From: JBBSUX01 sp038234045
GTDB lineage: Bacteria > Pseudomonadota > Gammaproteobacteria > Burkholderiales > Burkholderiaceae_C
Assembly (NCBI GenBank): GCA_038234045.1
Contig: JBBSUX010000157.1
Span: 1-8,267, forward strand
Direction of reading: 5' to 3'
Length of the DNA: 8,267 bases
Below, piece by piece: positions 1-6,252 of the stretch (within the stretch, counting starts at the first letter, position 1; every line of letters begins with the position of its first letter). The notes beneath the pieces are model-generated. The model was not told the origin of the DNA. It saw only the letters and a list, made by a program, of their open reading frames with translations, and searched no databases. Made by a program: the position numbers and the translations under genes.

Positions 1-2
1 CG

Positions 3-1802
3 ACCGTGGTGCGCTCCGAAGCCGAGGCGCTGCTGCTTGAGAACAACCTCATCAAGACGCAGAACCCGCGCTACAACATCCTGTTTCGGGACGACAAGAG
101 CTACCCGTATCTGAAGATCACCGGCAATCCCGAAATGCGTGGCAACGCGCCGGCTGCAAGCCACGCTGCCACCTTCCCGCGCGTGGCGTATTACCGCGGC
201 GTGGTCGAGAAGCGGCATCGTTATTTCGGCCCGTTTCCCAGCGCGTGGGCGGTCAAGGAATCGATCCAGCTTCTGCAGAAAGTTTTTCGCTTACGCACCT
301 GCGAAGACACCGTTTTCAGCAACCGCACCCGACCTTGCCTGCTGTATCAGATCAAGCGCTGCTCAGGTCCCTGCGTCGATCTGATTTCGGCCGAGGCCTA
401 TGGCGTGGATGTGGCGCATGCCGAGGCGTTTTTGCGTGGCGAAACCCGCGAGGTGCTGCAAACGCTCGAATCACGCATGACGCGTCATGCCGAAGCGCTC
501 GAGTTCGAACAAGCTGCGGAGATCCGCAACCAGATCAGTGCGCTGTCCCGCGTACTGCACCAACAGTCGGTAGAAACCGGCGTTGACAAGGACGTCGACA
601 TCCTCGCCGTGAGAGTGCAGGGTGGGCGTGCCTGCGTGAACCTGGCGATGGTGCGGGGCGGTCGGCACCTGGGCGATCGGCCCTATTTTCCCGTGCATCT
701 CGAAGACGCGGCTGCAGTGCTGGAAGCGGAGCGGGCGCTTGAGGAAGCATCCGACGATGGAGTGAGCGCTGCCAGTGACGCCAGAGATCCATCAAGCGTC
801 CGCACATCACGCGCTGCAGAAATCCAGGTACTCGAGGCCTTCATGGCGCAGCATTACCTGGGGACCGCCGTGCCGCCCGTTCTGGTGACAGGCATGCCGG
901 TAGCGCCTGAACTGATCGCCGCGCTGTCGGAGCAGGCCGGTATGCGGCTTTTGGTGGTTCAGGCACCGCGCGAGGAGCGTCGCATCTGGCTCGAAATGGC
1001 GCAGAAGAACGCCGCACTGCAACTGGCGCGCTTGCTGGCGGAGGAGGGTTCGCAGCAGGCCAGAACTCGTGCGCTGGCCGATGCGCTCGACCTCACCGCA
1101 GAAAATCTCGATGAGCTGCGGATTGAATGCTTCGACATCTCACATACAGCGGGGGAGGCCACGCAGGCATCGTGCGTCGTCTTTCAGCACCACCGCATGC
1201 AGAACAGCGAATACCGGCGCTACAACATCACCGGCATCACCGGCGGCGATGACTACGCAGCCATGCGTCAGGTGTTGATGCGCCGCTATTCGCGCCTGGC
1301 GGATGCGGCGCGCGAATCGGCCGATCCCGACCAGCCTGTCACAGCCACTTCCCGGATGCCTGACCTGGTGCTGGTCGATGGGGGCAAGGGCCAGGTTTCG
1401 ATGGCGCGTAGTGTGTTCGAAGAGCTGGGGCTTGATCTTGCACTGATCGTGGGTGTGGAGAAGGGCGAAGGCCGAAAGGTGGGTCTCGAAGAATTGGTGT
1501 TTGCCGACGGTAGGGAGAAGGTCTACCTCGGACACGATTCCGCCGCGCTGATGCTGGTGGCGCAGATCCGCGATGAAGCACATCGCTTTGCGATCACGGG
1601 CATGCGGGCGCAGCGGGCCAGGGTCCGGGTAGGCGCCAGCAGCATCGAGGACATTCCCGGCATCGGCCCGAAGCGACGCGCACGCCTGCTGCAACGTTTC
1701 GGTGGTGTGCGCGGTGTCGCGGCTGCGGGTGTGGAGGACATTGCCCAGGTAGATGGAATTTCACGTGCCCTTGCCGAAGAGATTTACCGCGCATTGCACT
1801 GA
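3..1802 (+). CDS. uvrC: UvrABC excision nuclease subunit C, 5' end cut off by window edge
   Basis: UvrC makes the dual incisions in nucleotide excision repair after UvrA/UvrB locate damage. The frame is open back to the window start, and the first visible residues already lie inside the GIY-YIG domain (LLLENNLIK, RDDKSYPY), so roughly the first 60-80 residues are missing; the GTG at position 6 is not the start. Numbering from that GTG: cysteines C99, C111, C119 and C123 have the X11/X7/X3 spacing of the Fe-S cysteines reported for E. coli UvrC. The UVR domain that contacts UvrB is about 163-190. The RNase H-like nuclease has the D-D-H triad at D377 (CFDISH), D458 (LVDGGKGQ) and H526 (RDEAHRF). 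The C-terminal helix-hairpin-helix pair is about 543-598 (IPGIGPKRR). Two hydrophilic inserts (about 244-272 and 434-450) lengthen it over the E. coli protein. Likely cotranscribed with pgsA, 54 bp downstream. Confidence 0.97.
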   Translation, partial: TVVRSEAEALLLENNLIKTQNPRYNILFRDDKSYPYLKITGNPEMRGNAPAASHAATFPRVAYYRGVVEKRHRYFGPFPSAWAVKESIQLLQKVFRLRTCEDTVFSNRTRPCLLYQIKRCSGPCVDLISAEAYGVDVAHAEAFLRGETREVLQTLESRMTRHAEALEFEQAAEIRNQISALSRVLHQQSVETGVDKDVDILAVRVQGGRACVNLAMVRGGRHLGDRPYFPVHLEDAAAVLEAERALEEASDDGVSAASDARDPSSVRTSRAAEIQVLEAFMAQHYLGTAVPPVLVTGMPVAPELIAALSEQAGMRLLVVQAPREERRIWLEMAQKNAALQLARLLAEEGSQQARTRALADALDLTAENLDELRIECFDISHTAGEATQASCVVFQHHRMQNSEYRRYNITGITGGDDYAAMRQVLMRRYSRLADAARESADPDQPVTATSRMPDLVLVDGGKGQVSMARSVFEELGLDLALIVGVEKGEGRKVGLEELVFADGREKVYLGHDSAALMLVAQIRDEAHRFAITGMRAQRARVRVGASSIEDIPGIGPKRRARLLQRFGGVRGVAAAGVEDIAQVDGISRALAEEIYRALH

Positions 1803-1856
1803 GGTCTAGGGCACCGCAACCGGCTTGCCCGCCGGTCGCATGACACAATCGCCCGC

Positions 1857-2426
1857 ATGTTCTGGACCTTGCCGACCATCATGACCTGGACGCGCATCAT
1901 CGCGATCCCGATCATCGTCGGCATTTTTTATCTGCCGTTGCCTGAGCCCGCCCGCAATCTGATTGCGACCGTGCTGTTCATTCTGTTCGCGCTGACCGAC
2001 TGGCTCGACGGCTATCTGGCGCGCAGGCTCGGACAGACGTCGTCCTTCGGTGCCTTCCTGGATCCCGTCGCTGACAAGTTTCTGGTCTGCGCCGCGTTGC
2101 TGGTGCTGGTGCATTTGCACCGCACGGATGTGTTCGTAGCGCTGATCATCGTAGGAAGAGAAATTGCCATCTCAGCTTTACGTGAATGGATGGCGCAGAT
2201 AGGCGCGGCCCGGAGCGTAGCTGTGCACCGCATCGGAAAAATCAAAACGGCGGTGCAGATGGTGGCGATTCCTTTTCTCCTCTACGACGGCCGTCTGTTT
2301 GGCATCATCGACACCGGTGTCTGGGGCATATTTTTGATCTGGGCCGCTGCCGTGCTCACGGTCTGGTCGATGGTCTATTACCTGCGCAAGGCGCTGCCGG
2401 AGATTCGGGAGCGTGTCAAGAGCTAG
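1857..2426 (+). CDS. pgsA: CDP-diacylglycerol--glycerol-3-phosphate 3-phosphatidyltransferase
   Basis: Inner-membrane enzyme that joins CDP-diacylglycerol and glycerol-3-phosphate to give phosphatidylglycerol phosphate, the committed step to phosphatidylglycerol and cardiolipin. The protein has 189 residues, normal for the family. The CDP-alcohol phosphotransferase signature is complete: D48-x2-D51-G52-x2-A55-R56-x8-G65-x3-D69-x3-D73; these aspartates bind the two metal ions. Hydrophobic stretches at about 10-26, 34-48, 74-86, 91-106, 135-150 and 155-175 fit the usual six membrane helices. The ATG start gives the family's usual N-terminus (LPTIMTWTRI), but there is no good Shine-Dalgarno in front of it, and the short 54-bp gap to uvrC suggests translation from a uvrC-pgsA message. 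The uvrC-pgsA order is common in proteobacteria. No terminator follows directly. Confidence 0.96.
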   Translation: MFWTLPTIMTWTRIIAIPIIVGIFYLPLPEPARNLIATVLFILFALTDWLDGYLARRLGQTSSFGAFLDPVADKFLVCAALLVLVHLHRTDVFVALIIVGREIAISALREWMAQIGAARSVAVHRIGKIKTAVQMVAIPFLLYDGRLFGIIDTGVWGIFLIWAAAVLTVWSMVYYLRKALPEIRERVKS

Positions 2427-2568
2427 GCAGTTGGCCCTCTCAGGCGCAAGTGCACGTTCTCTCCGGCGCGTGCGGCGGAGCGAGCGGGACGCAAGGCAAC
2501 ACCGGGAATCCGTCTAGAATCTTGTCTTCGCCGCCTTGTTGGCCATGTCAATCCGCCGTTTCGCTCGG

Positions 2569-2597
2569 TTGACACCCTCAGGCGGCGTGGCTTTAAT
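2569..2597 (+). promoter_or_regulatory. sigma-70 promoter of hupB (and tRNA-Val)
   Basis: A perfect -35 box TTGACA (2569-2574) is followed after 17 bp by TTTAAT (2592-2597), one mismatch from TATAAT. Transcription would start near 2604, leaving a leader of about 130 nt before the hupB GTG. A strong promoter fits an abundant nucleoid protein. Confidence 0.65.
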
Positions 2598-2682
2598 CTG
2601 TGGTCGCAGCGGTTCATCACGTGTTCTGCGGTGACCGGATCCGGATTGCTGGAGCGGCCGCCTGACGCGCCCGAGATTTCCG

Positions 2683-2710
2683 ATCATTCAAATAGACAGC
2701 AATCATTCAA
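2683..2710 (+). repeat. 9-bp direct repeat in the hupB leader
   Basis: ATCATTCAA occurs at 2683-2691 and again at 2702-2710, 19 bp apart. The bases after each copy are also partly alike (ATAGACAGCA and TACAACATACA). The second copy ends 10 bp before the Shine-Dalgarno AGAGGG at 2721-2726. Role unknown. Confidence 0.6.
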
Positions 2711-2732
2711 TACAACATACAGAGGGCTTTTT

Positions 2733-3005
2733 GTGAATAAATCCGAATTGATCGAGCACATCGCCAAAAACGCCGATATTTCCAAGGCTGCTGCCACGCG
2801 CGCGCTAGAATCGACGATTGACGCGGTCAAGACCACGCTTAAAAAGGGCGGCACCGTATCGCTCGTCGGCTTCGGCACTTTTGCCGTGGGCAAGCGTGCC
2901 GCTCGTAGCGGACGCAACCCGCGCACGGGCGAGTCCATCAAGATCAAGGCTGCTAAAGTACCCAAGTTCCGTCCAGGCAAGGCATTGAAAGATGCCTTGA
3001 ACTGA
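2733..3005 (+). CDS. hupB: DNA-binding protein HU (beta-like)
   Basis: Small histone-like protein that dimerises, bends DNA and compacts the nucleoid. Starting at GTG 2733 the product has 90 residues, exactly the HU length, beginning MNKSELIEHIAKNADISK. An AGAGGG Shine-Dalgarno at 2721-2726 sits 6 nt upstream and decides this start; longer in-frame starts from 2631 would add 34 residues with no HU similarity. Landmarks: N-terminal helical dimer body (about 1-45), the VGFGTFAVGKRAAR strands, the DNA-gripping arm with RNPRTG (the proline inserts between base pairs) and the C-terminal VPKFRPGKALKDALN. The one-copy HU gene in front of tRNA-Val and ppiD is a familiar betaproteobacterial arrangement. 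A near-consensus promoter lies upstream, and the tRNA starts 19 nt after the stop, so the two are probably cotranscribed. Confidence 0.97.
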   Translation: MNKSELIEHIAKNADISKAAATRALESTIDAVKTTLKKGGTVSLVGFGTFAVGKRAARSGRNPRTGESIKIKAAKVPKFRPGKALKDALN

Positions 3006-3024
3006 TCACACCGCAGTTTCGGTG

Positions 3025-3100
3025 GGGTGCTTAGCTCAGCTGGTAGAGCGGCGCCCTTACAAGGCGTAGGTCGGCGGTTCGAACCCGTCAGCACCCACCA
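3025..3100 (+). tRNA. tRNA-Val (anticodon UAC)
   Basis: A full cloverleaf of 76 nt. Acceptor GGGTGCT (3025-3031) pairs with AGCACCC (3090-3096), followed by discriminator A and encoded CCA (3098-3100). Anticodon stem GCGCC/GGCGT encloses loop CTTACAA (3056-3062), giving anticodon TAC at 3058-3060. The T arm contains GGTTCGAACC. It starts 19 nt after hupB, leaving no room for a separate promoter outside the hupB coding region, and is followed by an intrinsic terminator. Confidence 0.97.
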
Positions 3101-3111
3101 GTAATTGCAAG

Positions 3112-3143
3112 AAGGCGAACGGTTTGTTCGCCTTTTCTTTTTT
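3112..3143 (+). terminator. intrinsic terminator after tRNA-Val
   Basis: Perfect 9-bp stem AAGGCGAAC (3112-3120) / GTTCGCCTT (3126-3134) with a 5-nt loop and a T-rich tail TTCTTTTTT (3135-3143). It closes the presumed hupB-tRNA-Val transcript 12 nt after the tRNA. Confidence 0.9.
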
Positions 3144-3191
3144 CCGCTTCCCGGCTTTCCGCTTCGTGCCGCAGATACCGAAGGTTCCTCC

Positions 3192-5111
3192 ATGTTCGAG
3201 TTCATCCGCAAGCATTCCAAGTTCGTCATGATCTTGCTGTTCGCGTTGGTCATTCCATCATTCGTGTTTTTCGGCATGGACGGCTACAAGCGATCGCAGG
3301 AAACGGGCAAGGCCGTTGCCACTGTGGACGGGCGCGACATCACTCAAGGAGAGTGGGACGCCGCTCATCGGCAGAACGTCGAGCGCATGCGTGCCCAAGC
3401 GCCTGGGATCGACTCCAAGCTGCTTGATTCCCCTGCATCGCATTTCGTCTCGCTCGAACGACTGGTGCGCCAGCGCGTACTAGAAGCCGTGGCAATCCAC
3501 GAGCATCTCTCGCCCACCGATGCCCGACTGGCTGGCTTCCTGCACGACGACCCTGCGATCTCTTCCCTGCGGGACGCGAACGGCAAGCTCGATATGGCGC
3601 AGTACCGCCAGGCACTTGCAGCGCAGGGCATGACCCCGGAGAGTTTCGAGGCGAGCGTCCGCCACGACCTGGCTCTGCGCCAAGTGCTTGACGGCGTGTC
3701 CTCCTCCTCCTTCATGCCTCCCGATGAAACCAGTCTGGTGTTGACCGCGCTGGCGGAAAAGCGCCAGATCCAGCTGCTCACGTTCAAGCCGCAGGATTAC
3801 GCTGCCAACGTGAATGTCGACGACGCCCAGATCGCCGACTATTACAAAGCGCACACGACCGAGTTCCGAATTCCCGAACACGCCAGCATCGACTATGTGG
3901 TGCTTGATCTCGCAGCGGTGGAGAAGACCATCACCGTCAGCGATTCGGATTTGCGTACCTATTACCAGCAGAACCTCGCCAGGCTCGCCAGCAAGGAAGA
4001 GCGTCGCGCGAGCCATATCCTGATAACCGTTCCGAAAGACGCAGCGCCCGACGTACGCGCCAAGGCCAAGGCCCACGCGGAAGAACTTTTGGCCGAAGTA
4101 CGCGCGCATCCAGAAATGTTTGCTGAAATCGCCCAGAAGAACTCGCAGGATCCAGGCTCGGCTTCAAAGGGCGGAGATCTCGACTTTTTTGCGCGCGGTG
4201 CAATGGTCAAGCCATTCGAGGATGCGGCTTTCGCGTTAAAGAAGGGGCAAATCAGCGACCTCGTTACAACGGATTACGGCTATCACATTATCAAGCTCAC
4301 CGATATCAATTCGCCGCGCCAGCCGAGTTTTGAGGAGATGAAGCCGCAACTCGAGAAAGATCTCAAGAAACAGCAAGCGCAGAAGAAATTTGCCGAGGCT
4401 GCAGAGATTTTTACCAACTCAGTCTACGAACAATCCGACAGCCTGAAGCCGGTGGCCGATCGGCTGCATCTGACAATACAGAGCGCCAGTGACGTCCAGC
4501 GTACGCCGAAGCCACAGCAACCAGGACCGCTTGCGAATCCCAAGTTGCTCGAAGCCATCTTTGCCCCCGACTCCATCGAGAAGAAGCGCAACACCGAAGC
4601 AGTCGAGACAGGTCCGAGTACGCTCGTTTCCGCTCGCATCAACCAATACGTGGCTGCCCGTACGCCAGCGCTTGCGGACGTCAAAGACAAGGTCAAGGCC
4701 GCTGTGGTCGCAGAGCAAGCCGCCAAACTGGCACAGCAGGCGGGAGAGAAGCGACTCGCTGAACTGCGGATGGCGCCCGCGGCAAAAGCAGACGGCTTTG
4801 CGGCCATGGAAACCGTCTCGCGCGGTCAGCGCAGCAGTACTGCTGCAAATGTCGTCCGCGCCGCAATGCTCGCTCCAACAAGCGCCTTGCCCGCCTACAC
4901 CGGTGCCACGCTACAAGACGGTGGATACGCTGTGATCCGAATCGACAAAGTTGAGCCAGCTCCCGCATCGGCAGCAACCGATCAGGATCGTGCCCAAGTG
5001 ACTACTCGCTGGACCGCAGCGGAGTCGCAGGCGTACTACGAGGTGCTGAAACAGCGCATGAAGACCGATATCAAGGTCCCGAAACCGGTGAGCCTCAACG
5101 CGGAAGGTTGA
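3192..5111 (+). CDS. ppiD: membrane-anchored periplasmic chaperone PpiD (SurA/parvulin family)
   Basis: PpiD is anchored in the inner membrane and assists proteins leaving the Sec translocon. The ATG at 3192 gives 639 residues, a normal length; an earlier in-frame ATG at 3105 would run through the terminator and is rejected. A weak Shine-Dalgarno (GAAGG, about 3180-3184) lies 7 nt upstream. The short basic N-terminus MFEFIRKHSK leads into one membrane segment (about 11-29), then a SurA_N-like helical domain (about 30-180), a parvulin-type PPIase domain (about 272-371: ASHILITV, KNSQDPGSASKGGDL, GYHIIKLTDI), and a long C-terminal part rich in Ala, Lys and Gln. Classic parvulin landmarks are well kept, whereas the PpiD of E. 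coli is reported to have little isomerase activity; whether this one is active cannot be told. Upstream: tRNA-Val terminator; downstream: tRNA-His. Confidence 0.95.
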   Translation: MFEFIRKHSKFVMILLFALVIPSFVFFGMDGYKRSQETGKAVATVDGRDITQGEWDAAHRQNVERMRAQAPGIDSKLLDSPASHFVSLERLVRQRVLEAVAIHEHLSPTDARLAGFLHDDPAISSLRDANGKLDMAQYRQALAAQGMTPESFEASVRHDLALRQVLDGVSSSSFMPPDETSLVLTALAEKRQIQLLTFKPQDYAANVNVDDAQIADYYKAHTTEFRIPEHASIDYVVLDLAAVEKTITVSDSDLRTYYQQNLARLASKEERRASHILITVPKDAAPDVRAKAKAHAEELLAEVRAHPEMFAEIAQKNSQDPGSASKGGDLDFFARGAMVKPFEDAAFALKKGQISDLVTTDYGYHIIKLTDINSPRQPSFEEMKPQLEKDLKKQQAQKKFAEAAEIFTNSVYEQSDSLKPVADRLHLTIQSASDVQRTPKPQQPGPLANPKLLEAIFAPDSIEKKRNTEAVETGPSTLVSARINQYVAARTPALADVKDKVKAAVVAEQAAKLAQQAGEKRLAELRMAPAAKADGFAAMETVSRGQRSSTAANVVRAAMLAPTSALPAYTGATLQDGGYAVIRIDKVEPAPASAATDQDRAQVTTRWTAAESQAYYEVLKQRMKTDIKVPKPVSLNAEG

Positions 5112-5155
5112 TGGATCTGGGCCGGACGCAACTGCGACCAGACAGCGGGTGACGC

Positions 5156-5161
5156 TATAAT
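5156..5161 (+). promoter_or_regulatory. -10 box of the tRNA-His promoter
   Basis: A perfect TATAAT lies 12 bp upstream of the tRNA 5' end, between ppiD and the tRNA. No good -35 is visible at 16-18 bp spacing (TGCGAC at 5133-5138 is the best). A start near 5168 would leave a very short 5' leader. Confidence 0.5.
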
Positions 5162-5173
5162 TCTTCGCTTGTG

Positions 5174-5249
5174 GTGGCTGTAGCTCAGTTGGTAGAGTCC
5201 AGGATTGTGATTCCTGTTGTCGTGGGTTCGAGCCCCATCAGCCACCCCA
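5174..5249 (+). tRNA. tRNA-His (anticodon GUG)
   Basis: Acceptor GTGGCTG (5174-5180) pairs with CAGCCAC (5239-5245). Anticodon stem CAGGA/TCCTG encloses TTGTGAT (5205-5211), with anticodon GTG at 5207-5209. G at 5173 can serve as the histidine-specific G-1, paired with C73 (5246), so the mature RNA would start at 5173. CCA is encoded at 5247-5249. The T arm and 3' end are a frequent target of tyrosine integrases, and odd sequence starts right behind its terminator. Confidence 0.97.
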
Positions 5250-5260
5250 TATGGTTAATG

Positions 5261-5301
5261 AAAACCCTGCTACTTAGTCGGTAGCAGGGTTTTTTGTTTT
5301 T
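5261..5301 (+). terminator. intrinsic terminator after tRNA-His
   Basis: A 13-bp perfect stem, AAAACCCTGCTAC (5261-5273) / GTAGCAGGGTTTT (5281-5293), with a 7-nt loop and a T-rich tail (TTGTTTTT). The A-rich foot would also help termination on the minus strand, so it may act in both directions. Confidence 0.92.
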
Positions 5302-5308
5302 CGGGAAA

Positions 5309-5341
5309 TGTAGGCAATCTGTAGGCAATTTGGAGCAATCC
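5309..5341 (+). repeat. tandem 11-bp repeats, possible integrase arm sites
   Basis: TGTAGGCAAT appears at 5309-5318 and 5320-5329 in an exact 11-bp register, followed by a weaker third unit (TGGAGCAATCC, 5331-5341). Short, tightly phased repeats right behind a tRNA resemble arm-type binding sites of tyrosine integrases, but no integrase gene is present, so this reading is an inference. Confidence 0.55.
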
Positions 5342-5685
5342 GAAGCTATATGAAATTGCGGGATTCGACGCTGTGAGCAAGAAATCTCCGCAGTTGGCGA
5401 AGCACCTCCCCATCATCGAGGCGTGCGCTGCGCCCATGAAGCCAAGATCCGCCCGACACGTGCCCGGCTACCGTGGCGCTGCCTGAGAGCGTTTCTGAGC
5501 TGGTGCAAAAGAGCAGCCGGAATATGCGCATATGCAACCAAGCGTGAACCCTGCCAAAACAAAAAAAAAGAGAGCAAAGAATTGGGCAACGCTGGCAGCG
5601 CCAGCCGAACAGTGTGTGCGACTCTCAGAGCTTGGGCCGCGCACCCCTATCAAGCAGCAAATCGTGTGGCACACGCTGCTGGCAT
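5342..5685. other. gene-poor stretch with broken reading frames behind tRNA-His
   Basis: I can support no intact gene here. Several coding-like stretches are short and interrupted by stops: one + frame is open from about 5325 to a TGA at 5484-5486 (it includes SKKSPQLAKHLPIIEACAAP), and another ends at about 5546 (VALPESVSELVQKSSRN). Neither has a clear start with a ribosome binding site, and neither product is recognised. A run of nine A (5562-5570) makes the antisense reading look like a hydrophobic peptide, which I take to be an artefact. The pattern fits decayed accessory DNA. Confidence 0.45.
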
Positions 5686-6000
5686 ATGGATTCGACCAGA
5701 AGTCCGTCCGTGCCGCACGTCACGTCTACGACCGGCCTGAGCCTGTCGGACTTTGTAAATGCAGAGTTTCGAGCCTCAAACAACACGTTTTGCGATTTCG
5801 AGCGGCTTTCGGGTGATTTTCGACCTTGGCTTGATTACGTTGCTAACTCGTCAGTTGAGCCGACCCACTTTCGCCAGGCGACCTACTATCCGTTGAACGC
5901 CCACCTTATCAAGCGTGATGCTTTCCGCAATTTCGGCGGCGCAACTCAATTTCGTTACGTCGAAGCAGAAATTGCAACTCACTTTGAGATGATCACATAA
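5686..6000 (+). CDS. hypothetical protein, orphan reading frame
   Basis: I do not recognise this protein. The frame from ATG 5686 gives 104 residues; the same frame is open from 5614, but the earlier part is Ser/Cys/Arg-rich and looks non-coding. From residue about 17 on, composition looks like a folded soluble protein, with many aromatic and acidic residues (SLSDFVNAEF, GDFRPWLDYV, FRQATYYPLN, QFRYVEAEIATHFEMIT). No signal peptide, membrane segment or known motif is seen. There is no convincing Shine-Dalgarno, so it may be the C-terminal remnant of a longer gene whose front part is now in another frame (a + frame from 5532 reads through 5760). It lies in the AT-richer region between tRNA-His and the minus-strand cassette. 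It could be a real small accessory gene, a fragment, or chance. Confidence 0.35.
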   Translation: MDSTRSPSVPHVTSTTGLSLSDFVNAEFRASNNTFCDFERLSGDFRPWLDYVANSSVEPTHFRQATYYPLNAHLIKRDAFRNFGGATQFRYVEAEIATHFEMIT

Positions 6001-6038
6001 GCGGCGTCGTGCACATGACACATTGAATTGCGTAAAAA

Positions 6039-6245
6039 GTGCCCGTAAATGGCGCTTGTTATCCTCAATTGATCAAGCATCCGAGCACCGCCGCGTCGCT
6101 TGCTTCCTGGTCCGATCCTGCTGCGCTGGCGCGTGTGGTGCCTGAGGGCGCAAATTTTAAGGCGCCCTTGGCATATAGACCTCATCAACAGATCAGGTCA
6201 TTCGATGTGTTCAGAAAACTGTACGAATCTCCGGTAAAGGGGGCA
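6039..6245 (+). pseudogene. possible gene remnant of unknown function
   Basis: A + frame starting with GTG at 6039 has protein-like composition for about 65 residues (LIKHPSTAASLASWSDPAAL, ARVVPEGANFKAPLAYR, FDVFRKLYESP). It then runs antisense into the end of the glycosylase-like gene, where coding on both strands is unlikely, so an original end has probably been lost. No Shine-Dalgarno or known domain is seen. I call it a remnant with low confidence; chance is a fair alternative. Confidence 0.22.
6146..6199. repeat. two adjacent small inverted repeats downstream of the glycosylase-like gene
   Basis: GGGCGC (6146-6151) / GCGCCC (6162-6167) with an A/T loop of 10 nt, then GACCTCATC (6178-6186) / GATCAGGTC (6191-6199) with one mismatch and a 4-nt loop. 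They lie 54-107 bp beyond the stop of the minus-strand operon. Neither has a T-tract on either strand, so they are not clear intrinsic terminators; they could protect an RNA 3' end or be chance. Confidence 0.3.
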
Positions 6246-6252
6246 GGTTCTG

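Larger units (their letters stand above)
2427..2732 (+). other. pgsA-hupB intergenic region and hupB leader
   Basis: This 306-bp stretch holds no credible gene. An open frame runs into hupB from 2631, but its first 34 residues do not resemble HU and I treat them as non-coding. It contains the hupB promoter (2569-2597), a presumed leader of about 130 nt, and a 9-bp direct repeat just in front of the hupB Shine-Dalgarno. A GC-rich stretch just after pgsA (2461-2480) could form a 5-bp hairpin but has no T-tract, so I see no intrinsic terminator for uvrC-pgsA. Confidence 0.7.

Noticed and set aside
1140..1694. Long minus-strand open frame (184 residues) inside uvrC
   Set aside because: Typical antisense shadow of a GC-rich gene; the + strand encodes the UvrC catalytic domain.
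2461..2480. CTCCG/CGGAG hairpin as a pgsA terminator
   Set aside because: Only 5 bp and no T-tract.
2515..2520. TAGAAT as a -10 box after pgsA
   Set aside because: No -35 at a workable distance; the TTGACA/TTTAAT pair 54 bp further on is far better.
2631..2732. N-terminal extension of hupB (34 extra residues in frame)
   Set aside because: No HU similarity; GTG 2733 has a good Shine-Dalgarno and gives the exact family length.
3105..3191. Earlier in-frame ATG start for ppiD
   Set aside because: It would translate through the tRNA-Val terminator; the PpiD N-terminus MFEFIRKHSK starts at 3192.
5309..5341. CRISPR array
   Set aside because: Units are 11 bp and back to back with no spacers, and no cas genes are present.
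5468..5674. Minus-strand 68-residue hydrophobic peptide
   Set aside because: Its hydrophobic Phe-rich core comes from the reverse complement of a poly-A run; no ribosome binding site and no family.
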